Below, in pieces: positions 58,298-64,000 of a stretch of DNA of 64,000 nucleotides. The first letter of the stretch is position 1; the number at the start of each line of letters is the position of its first letter. Where the stretch lies: NCBI RefSeq assembly GCF_018362995.1, contig NZ_CP074372.1, forward strand, positions 4,216,001 to 4,280,000, written 5' to 3'. A program made the translations under genes and the position numbers. A model generated the notes under the pieces. That model did not search any database. It saw only the letters and a program-made list of their open reading frames with translations, and was not told the DNA's origin. The stretch comes from Chryseobacterium indologenes. GTDB taxonomy: Bacteria; Bacteroidota; Bacteroidia; Flavobacteriales; Weeksellaceae.

Positions 58298-58771
58298 ATG
58301 ATACATTTAGAATTCTATAAACCAGAGGATCTTTCCGGAGTCAGTTATGCTTTGGATGAAAACCAGATGCAATTTACTGCGACAGCTCAACAGGCTTTGC
58401 AAAGTATCAGCGAACGGGATGATGATGACGCATTTCCGGTGACGATATTTGAAAATGAACTGCCTGTTGGTTTTTTTGTGCTCGATTTCGGGAAAGATAA
58501 ATTTGAACTTACCGATGATGAAACATCTGTTTTATTACGTTCTTTATCTGTAAATCCCCGGATGCAGGGAAAAGGAATAGGGAAAATGGCTATGCTGGAA
58601 GTAGGGAATTTTGTAAAAACTCACTTCGGGGATTGCCATGAAATTGTACTGGCTGTCAATCAGAAAAATGATTCTGCTTATCATATTTATCTTCAGTCAG
58701 GATATATTTTTGACGGTAAAACAAGAATTGGAAGAAGCGGCCCTCAATACCTGATGTACAAAAAACTTTAA
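58298..58771 (+). CDS. GNAT family N-acetyltransferase
   Basis: The 157-aa protein has the acetyl-CoA loop LSVNPRMQGKGIGKMAMLEV (Q/RxxGxG/A) and the following HIYLQSGYIFDGK strand-helix. The acceptor is unknown. ATG 58298 is preferred over the in-frame ATG at 58271, which lies inside the upstream gene. Co-transcribed with the DUF1684 gene. Confidence 0.9.
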   Translation: MIHLEFYKPEDLSGVSYALDENQMQFTATAQQALQSISERDDDDAFPVTIFENELPVGFFVLDFGKDKFELTDDETSVLLRSLSVNPRMQGKGIGKMAMLEVGNFVKTHFGDCHEIVLAVNQKNDSAYHIYLQSGYIFDGKTRIGRSGPQYLMYKKL

Positions 58772-58844
58772 TAAAATTTTAAAATCATAATTTTTTATCT
58801 GCTGATATCTTTCCATAACTTTGAGTAACATCAAATTACAAAAC

Positions 58845-59654
58845 ATGGAAATATCACTTCGAAATCAGGTAGCTGTGGTTACAGGTGCCTCCAGCGGAAT
58901 AGGTTCAGGAATCGCAAAATCATTAGCTGAAGCAGGAGCAACAGTCATTGTCAACCATTCTTCGGAAAGATCTTTAGAAGAAGCTAAAGCTGTTCTGAAA
59001 GAAATTACCGATGCCGGAGGAAAAGGGATCACTTACGCCTGTGACGTCTCTAAAGAAGATCAGGTAATCAAAATGTTTCAGGATGTTGTTTCCGAATTTC
59101 AAACTGTAGATATTCTGGTGAATAATGCAGGCATTCAAAAAGATGCAAAGTTCACCGAAATGACAATAGACCAATGGAATGCCGTCATTGGTGTCAATCT
59201 GACGGGGCAGTTTCTATGTGCCAGGGAAGCTATCAAAGAATTTTTACGACGGGGAATAGATCCTTCACGTTCTGTTGCCTGTGGAAAGATCATTCATATC
59301 AGTTCTGTACATGAAATTATTCCGTGGGCCGGACATGCCAACTACGCATCAAGCAAAGGAGCCATCAGAATGTTGATGCAAACCCTTGCGCAGGAATATG
59401 GAGCAGCCAAAATCAGGGTCAATTCTATTTGTCCGGGAGCCATTCAGACTCCTATTAACCAAAATGCATGGAGTACTCCTGAAGCACTCAATTCTCTTCT
59501 TACCCTTATACCTTATAACAGAATCGGACAGCCGAAGGATATCGGGAACTTAGCCGCTTTTCTTGCCAGTGATCTTGCTGATTATATCACAGGAACCAGC
59601 ATCTTCGTGGATGGTGGAATGACTACATTTGAGAGTTTTTCCACAGGTGGTTAA
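58845..59654 (+). CDS. SDR family oxidoreductase, glucose dehydrogenase-like
   Basis: The 269-aa short-chain dehydrogenase has the cofactor motif VTGASSGIGSGIAK, NNAG, the active-site serine in IHISSVHE, YASSK (Tyr-x3-Lys) and ITGTSIFVDGGMT near the end. The pattern is that of glucose 1-dehydrogenases, which oxidise glucose to gluconolactone with NAD(P). It precedes a GH63-like gene, which could release glucose; the pairing fits sugar metabolism. Confidence 0.9.
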   Translation: MEISLRNQVAVVTGASSGIGSGIAKSLAEAGATVIVNHSSERSLEEAKAVLKEITDAGGKGITYACDVSKEDQVIKMFQDVVSEFQTVDILVNNAGIQKDAKFTEMTIDQWNAVIGVNLTGQFLCAREAIKEFLRRGIDPSRSVACGKIIHISSVHEIIPWAGHANYASSKGAIRMLMQTLAQEYGAAKIRVNSICPGAIQTPINQNAWSTPEALNSLLTLIPYNRIGQPKDIGNLAAFLASDLADYITGTSIFVDGGMTTFESFSTGG

Positions 59655-59762
59655 AAAGTTTAAGGTTTAAAGTTCAAGGTTTAAAGTTTTGAGGTTGTTC
59701 TCATAGCTTGCAATGTGATCAAATATTACTCATTGCTTATTATTCATTACTCATAATTATCG
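59655..59762. repeat. short direct and palindromic repeats
   Basis: AGTTTAAGGTTTAAAGTTCA direct repeats are followed by ATTACTCATTGCTTATTATT, a half of the dispersed AGCAATGAGTAAT palindrome family. Confidence 0.5.
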
Positions 59763-59765
59763 CTT

Positions 59766-62435
59766 ATGTCAGAAAAACAGAGAATTTCAGATATTTCATG
59801 GAAAAAATGGGGGCCGTATGTAAGTAACCGGGAGTGGGGACTCGTTCGTGAAGATTACAGTGAAAACGGTGATGCCTGGAATTATACCAGTCATGATACT
59901 GCGGAAGCCAAAACATACCGTTGGGGTGAGGAAGGCATATGCGGAATCTGTGATGACCTTCAGAAACTGGTATTCTCTGTCGGATTCTGGAATAAAAAGG
60001 ATAAAATGGTGAAAGAACGGTTCTTTGGGTTGACCAACGGACAGGGAAATCACGGTGAAGACGTGAAGGAATATTTTTACTACCTGGATTCTACACCTAC
60101 GCATTCTTACATGAAAATGCTGTATAAGTATCCGCAAAATACTTTTCCCTATGAAGATCTTGTAAAAACAAATGCTTCGAGAAGTAAGGATGAAACGGAA
60201 TATGAACTGATTGATACCGGAATTTTTGATAATAATGAATACTTCGACATCTTTATTGAATATGCAAAAGAAAGTCAGAATGATATTCTGGTCAGACTCA
60301 CCATTATCAATAAATCTGAAAAAGAGGCTTCTCTTGTGATATTGCCTACGGTTTGGTTCAGGAATACCTGGAATTGGGGATATGACGACTATCAACCAAA
60401 ATTACATGCTGAAGATGCAGACCGTATTAAAGTGGATCACCAGGATGTTGATATTAAAAATGTATATGCAAAACAATCTTTAAAAACCCTGTTTTGTAAC
60501 AATGAAACCAATAATGAAAGGCTCTACCAGTCGAAAAATGGATCAAAGTTCTGCAAAGACGGGATCAATAATTTTGTAATGACGGGTAACTCTAAGTCCG
60601 TAAATCCCAAAAATGTAGGAACAAAAGCCTCTTTTTTTATTGATGAAGATTTTAAAGCCGGGGAATCCAGAACATTTGAATTCAGAATATCAGATAAAGA
60701 TTTACGAGAGCCGTTCGGTGATTTTGACACTCTTTTTAATCAAAGACAGACAGAAGCCGATGAATTTTATGCCGAAATCCAGAAAGGAATCGCTTCGGAA
60801 GATGAAAAACTGGTACAAAGACAGGCTTTTGCAGGAATGTTGTGGAATAAAATGTTTTACCATTACAATGTTGAAAAATGGCTGAAAGGTGATCCGGCTG
60901 AAATGCCTCCTCCAAAGTCGCGGGAAAAAATAAGAAATTACGAATGGAAACATCTTAATAACGAACACATTATTTCCATGCCGGATAAATGGGAATATCC
61001 ATGGTATGCCACCTGGGATCTGGCATTTCACACCATCAGTTTCTCCCTGATTGATCCGGATTTTGCTAAACATCAATTGAAGCTTTTCCTGTTTGAATGG
61101 TATATGCATCCCAATGGACAGCTTCCCGCCTACGAATGGAATCTTAGTGATGTGAATCCTCCGGTACATGCCTGGGCGGTTTTCAGAGTATTTAAAATTG
61201 ATGAATATTTAAAGGATAAACCCGACCTGGAGTTCCTGGAAAGTGCTTTCCAGAAATTATTGATGAACTTTACCTGGTGGGTGAATAAAAAAGATACCAA
61301 TGGCAACAACATATTTGAAGGAGGTTTCTTAGGTCTTGATAATATTGGAGTTTTTGACCGGAATGCTGTTTTACCCAACGGAGAACAGCTGGAACAGTCG
61401 GACGGGACAAGCTGGATGGCTATGTTTGCCCTGAATATGATGCGGATTGCCCTGGAACTTGCTCTTTACAATAATGTGTATGAAGAGATGGCGATGAAGT
61501 TTTTTGAACATTTTCTGTCCATTGCCAATTCACTGGATAATATGGGGGATGAAGAATTCAGTTTGTGGGATGAACAAGACGAGTTTTTCTATGATGCCAT
61601 AGCTTCTAATGACGGAACACATATGTATTTAAGATTAAGGACCATCGTAGGGCTGATCCCGATGTTTGCCGTTGAGGTTATAGATGATGAAATGATTGAA
61701 AACCTGCCCAATTTTAAGAAAAGAATGAAATGGGTACTGGATAATAAACCGGAACTGGCTTCTCTGGTTTCAAGATGGGAAGTCAAAGGTCAGGATTCCA
61801 AGCACCTTTTGTCTTTACTTCGGGGACACCGTTTGAAAAGATTGTTAAACAGAATGCTGAATCCGGAGGAGTTTTTAAGTGATTATGGCGTAAGAGCACT
61901 ATCAAAAGAATATGAAAACAATCCTTATACTTTAACCCTGAATGAAACGGATTATAGGGTGAAATATACTCCGGCAGAAAGTGATAGTGGACTGTTCGGG
62001 GGGAACAGCAACTGGCGCGGCCCGGTGTGGTTTCCTATTAATTTTTTGATAATCGATAGTCTTCAGCGCTTTTTCTTCTACTACAGTCCCGATTTTTTAG
62101 TGGAATATCCTACAGGAAGTGGAAGCTATTCAAATCTGGATCAGATAGCAGATGCTTTAAACAAAAGGCTTGCAAAGATTTTCTTAAAAGATGAAAATGG
62201 AAAAAGACCGGTTCATGGGCAGTATGAAAGATTTCAGACCGATCCGGATTTTAAAGATTATATTCTGTTTTACGAATATTTTCATGGGGATAACGGCCGT
62301 GGAGTAGGAGCTTCCCACCAAACGGGCTGGACGGGACTTATTGCAAAAATCCTGCAGCCAAGATTTTCCAAAAAAGAAATTGCAGAATCTGAAACTGAAA
62401 TGCCTGAAGATATTGAAAAGACAAAAGAACCATAA
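59766..62435 (+). CDS. GH63-like glycoside hydrolase
   Basis: The 889-aa cytosolic protein (no signal peptide) opens WKKWGPYVSNREWGLVREDYSENGDAWNYTSHD. It has the (alpha/alpha)6-barrel motifs of mannosyl-oligosaccharide glucosidase-like enzymes: YPWYATWDLAFHTISFSLIDPDFAKHQL, WWVNKKDTNGNNIFEGGFLGLDNIGVFDR and FGGNSNWRGPVWFPINFLII. Such bacterial proteins cleave glucose or mannose from small glycans or glucosylglycerate-type solutes. The exact substrate is not evident. Confidence 0.88.
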   Translation: MSEKQRISDISWKKWGPYVSNREWGLVREDYSENGDAWNYTSHDTAEAKTYRWGEEGICGICDDLQKLVFSVGFWNKKDKMVKERFFGLTNGQGNHGEDVKEYFYYLDSTPTHSYMKMLYKYPQNTFPYEDLVKTNASRSKDETEYELIDTGIFDNNEYFDIFIEYAKESQNDILVRLTIINKSEKEASLVILPTVWFRNTWNWGYDDYQPKLHAEDADRIKVDHQDVDIKNVYAKQSLKTLFCNNETNNERLYQSKNGSKFCKDGINNFVMTGNSKSVNPKNVGTKASFFIDEDFKAGESRTFEFRISDKDLREPFGDFDTLFNQRQTEADEFYAEIQKGIASEDEKLVQRQAFAGMLWNKMFYHYNVEKWLKGDPAEMPPPKSREKIRNYEWKHLNNEHIISMPDKWEYPWYATWDLAFHTISFSLIDPDFAKHQLKLFLFEWYMHPNGQLPAYEWNLSDVNPPVHAWAVFRVFKIDEYLKDKPDLEFLESAFQKLLMNFTWWVNKKDTNGNNIFEGGFLGLDNIGVFDRNAVLPNGEQLEQSDGTSWMAMFALNMMRIALELALYNNVYEEMAMKFFEHFLSIANSLDNMGDEEFSLWDEQDEFFYDAIASNDGTHMYLRLRTIVGLIPMFAVEVIDDEMIENLPNFKKRMKWVLDNKPELASLVSRWEVKGQDSKHLLSLLRGHRLKRLLNRMLNPEEFLSDYGVRALSKEYENNPYTLTLNETDYRVKYTPAESDSGLFGGNSNWRGPVWFPINFLIIDSLQRFFFYYSPDFLVEYPTGSGSYSNLDQIADALNKRLAKIFLKDENGKRPVHGQYERFQTDPDFKDYILFYEYFHGDNGRGVGASHQTGWTGLIAKILQPRFSKKEIAESETEMPEDIEKTKEP

Positions 62436-62461
62436 AAGAATTCTAGCAATCAGGATTCGTC

Positions 62462-63148
62462 CTATTCAAATATCTGCTGGATAATTTCCAATGAAGCAGG
62501 TGTCTTGAAGTCTGTGATATGATAGTGATAGTACACCAGAAGGCTGTCCAGGAAATCTTTTCTTAATGAAGAATGGATTTTGGTAGCATAAAGATTTTCG
62601 GCACATAGTGCTTCTTTCCACAATGCAGAAATTTCTTCGTTGAATTGCTGATGGCAGATTACAAGGGAAAAAGTTCCGGTTTCCGGATCTAAAAATTTAC
62701 CGTCACCCAACAATGGTGCAACCCCTTGAATTTTTAAAACAGCCAGTAAAAAAAGCAGGTGTGCCTGATAATTTCTGTTCGTCAGCTCATTGATAAAATG
62801 ATCAATACCGGTATAGATAGGAATATTTTTATCCTCATATCTAAGGATGTGGCTCAGGAAATCTGAAATAAAGAAAATAACGGTATTGACTTTTATATCC
62901 GTATAGATGTCATTATTTTTTACCAGTTCAAATTTTGAGACAGTTGGTATACCATTACCACGCAGCGGAAGTATTGAAAAATTCAGCTGGCTCAGTGGCT
63001 GCAGCAGGGCTTTCTTTTTGTTCTTTTTAGAATAAATTCCTTTTAGAAAATAGCTTTGAAAACCCTCTTCCTCAGTAAAACAATGCAATACAGCATCGTT
63101 TTCCCCATATTTTATAAACGAAAGTAAAAAACCGTTTTGTAAATTCAT
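62462..63148 (-). CDS. recO: DNA repair protein RecO
   Basis: The 228-aa RecO has the N-terminal OB-fold (NGFLLSFIKYGENDAVLHCFTEEEGFQSYFLKGIYSKKNKKKALLQPLSQLNF) and the helical C-terminal domain. It loads RecA on SSB-coated DNA with RecR in gap repair. It lies 3 bases after porZ, a recO-porZ order I have seen in related flavobacteria. Confidence 0.9.
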   Translation of the reverse strand: MNLQNGFLLSFIKYGENDAVLHCFTEEEGFQSYFLKGIYSKKNKKKALLQPLSQLNFSILPLRGNGIPTVSKFELVKNNDIYTDIKVNTVIFFISDFLSHILRYEDKNIPIYTGIDHFINELTNRNYQAHLLFLLAVLKIQGVAPLLGDGKFLDPETGTFSLVICHQQFNEEISALWKEALCAENLYATKIHSSLRKDFLDSLLVYYHYHITDFKTPASLEIIQQIFE

Positions 63149-63151
63149 TAA

Positions 63152-64000
63152 TTAATTGACTACTCCTATTTTGGCTGTAGCTTTATCAGATCCATCCTCA
63201 TTGGTCATCAGAACAAAATACATTCCTGATGCTACTCTTACCCCTTTCTGATTATTAAGATCCCATTCATAATAACCTCCTCTTGCTATTGCAGAGTGTA
63301 CTACATTTCCCGCGGCATCTACAATTCTTATATTGGTTTTTTCTGCAAGGCCTTTAAGCGTAACTTTTCCTTTAAAATTAGAATACACAACAGGGTTAGG
63401 ATATACTACAACATCCCCGAAATTAGACGTTACATCTGCAACATCACCCTGATATGTTACAATACCATTATACGTTACGAAATATACTTTTCCGGTTTTC
63501 TTATCAACTTTTATATCTGTAACACTATTAGTAGGAAGAGGTGAATTTTCTTTAGTAAAATGTTTTATTGTTTTCTGACCATCAGCAGAAAGGTAATATA
63601 CACCACCGCCATCAATGGAAACCCACTTGTAATTTCCTTCATCTACTGCAATCTGGAGAATAGCTGATTCTCTGAAAAGCTCTTCACCCAGTCCGTTTTG
63701 TTCTATGACTATAGGTTCTACCTCAGGCTGTGGGGTTTTTATTTCAGACGTAGCGTTAGACATAATCCTTAAACCTCCATCTGTACCGATCCATGCATCT
63801 CCGGACTTATCAAATGCTACAGATAAGATTCCTCCTGAACTGTTAAATCCATTAGCAGAACCCAGAATATAATCTGAATCATCAGAAAGGTTGGTTGCAT
63901 TTTTATAGTCATATACCCAAAAGTTATTAGATCTCGGCAGTGGAGTCCATAACATATTTTCATGATAAACAGTCTTTTGGATACCATCACTGGCAAGAAC
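63152..64000 (-). CDS. porZ: C-terminal part of PorZ, type IX secretion
   Basis: The frame is open to the window edge, so about 282 C-terminal residues are present. Two-component-regulator-type propeller repeats (SVAFDKSGDAWIGTDGGLRIM, YKWVSIDGGGVYYLS) are followed by a type IX secretion C-terminal sorting domain (VVVYPNPV, GLAEKTNIRIVDAAGNVV, GMYFVLMTNEDGSDKATAKIGVV). PorZ works at the cell surface in the type IX secretion attachment complex. The N-terminal propeller part lies beyond the window. Confidence 0.85.
   Translation of the reverse strand, partial: VLASDGIQKTVYHENMLWTPLPRSNNFWVYDYKNATNLSDDSDYILGSANGFNSSGGILSVAFDKSGDAWIGTDGGLRIMSNATSEIKTPQPEVEPIVIEQNGLGEELFRESAILQIAVDEGNYKWVSIDGGGVYYLSADGQKTIKHFTKENSPLPTNSVTDIKVDKKTGKVYFVTYNGIVTYQGDVADVTSNFGDVVVYPNPVVYSNFKGKVTLKGLAEKTNIRIVDAAGNVVHSAIARGGYYEWDLNNQKGVRVASGMYFVLMTNEDGSDKATAKIGVVN

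Overview
The window looks like a chromosomal segment of a Chryseobacterium-type flavobacterium (Bacteroidota, Weeksellaceae). The evidence is AT-rich DNA, repeated TAnnTTTG promoter boxes, few Shine-Dalgarno sites, a PorZ gene of the type IX secretion system next to recO, and Bacteroidota families such as DUF6493, DUF6584 and bpX proteins. No identity search was possible, so the genus is an inference.

Layout. 1-3.2 kb: housekeeping genes (tatD, deoD, a VOC protein). 3.5-11.7 kb: a tightly overlapping operon with a MoxR AAA+ ATPase, a degenerate vWA protein, bpX-type proteins and TPR/membrane proteins, matching the MoxR-vWA-beta-propeller ternary systems; one gene has a frameshift. 11.9-20.1 kb: the most unusual region. 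Two tiny ORFs, each followed by an intrinsic terminator, precede about 14 divergent tRNA-like genes. Interspersed are five copies of an unrecognised hairpin RNA and an armless tRNA-like RNA. RNA-directed enzymes follow: a YkuK RNase H-like protein, a cyclic-phosphate-processing receiver domain, an RLIG1-like RNA ligase, an MBL hydrolase, a metallophosphoesterase and two DEDDh exonucleases, one of them broken. 20.2-27 kb: hydrolase, GIY-YIG and MarR genes, a DUF6493 plus SWIM-finger pair and a VOC protein. 27.3-31.4 kb: a Ro60-type TROVE-vWA gene, two small genes and eight tandem Y RNA-like units. Six of these have tRNA-like parts, mostly with the 3' half before the 5' half, as in YrlA-type Y RNAs. 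31.4-36.8 kb: an HTH gene pair, a SulP transporter, and EF-G with its own leader peptide and terminator. 37.1-43.1 kb: a tellurite-type Ter cluster (HAD, PRTase, two TerD, TelA, TerC). 43.4-64 kb: mostly ordinary metabolism, regulators (TetR, Rrf2 with visible operators), gpsA, mqo, an ANT(6)-like gene, a GMC oxidase, a GH63-like hydrolase, recO and partial porZ.

How it fits together. The two leader peptides contain 19 and all 20 amino acids. Each carries a segment able to pair with the 5' arm of its downstream terminator. My reading is that stalling caused by loss of almost any charged tRNA would open transcription into a spare tRNA set and RNA repair enzymes. A shared dyad motif lies exactly 13 bases before the -7 box of tatD, the Ro60 gene and both Y RNA promoters, suggesting one RNA-damage regulon. 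These functional links are inference; the motifs, pairings and gene families are read from the sequence.
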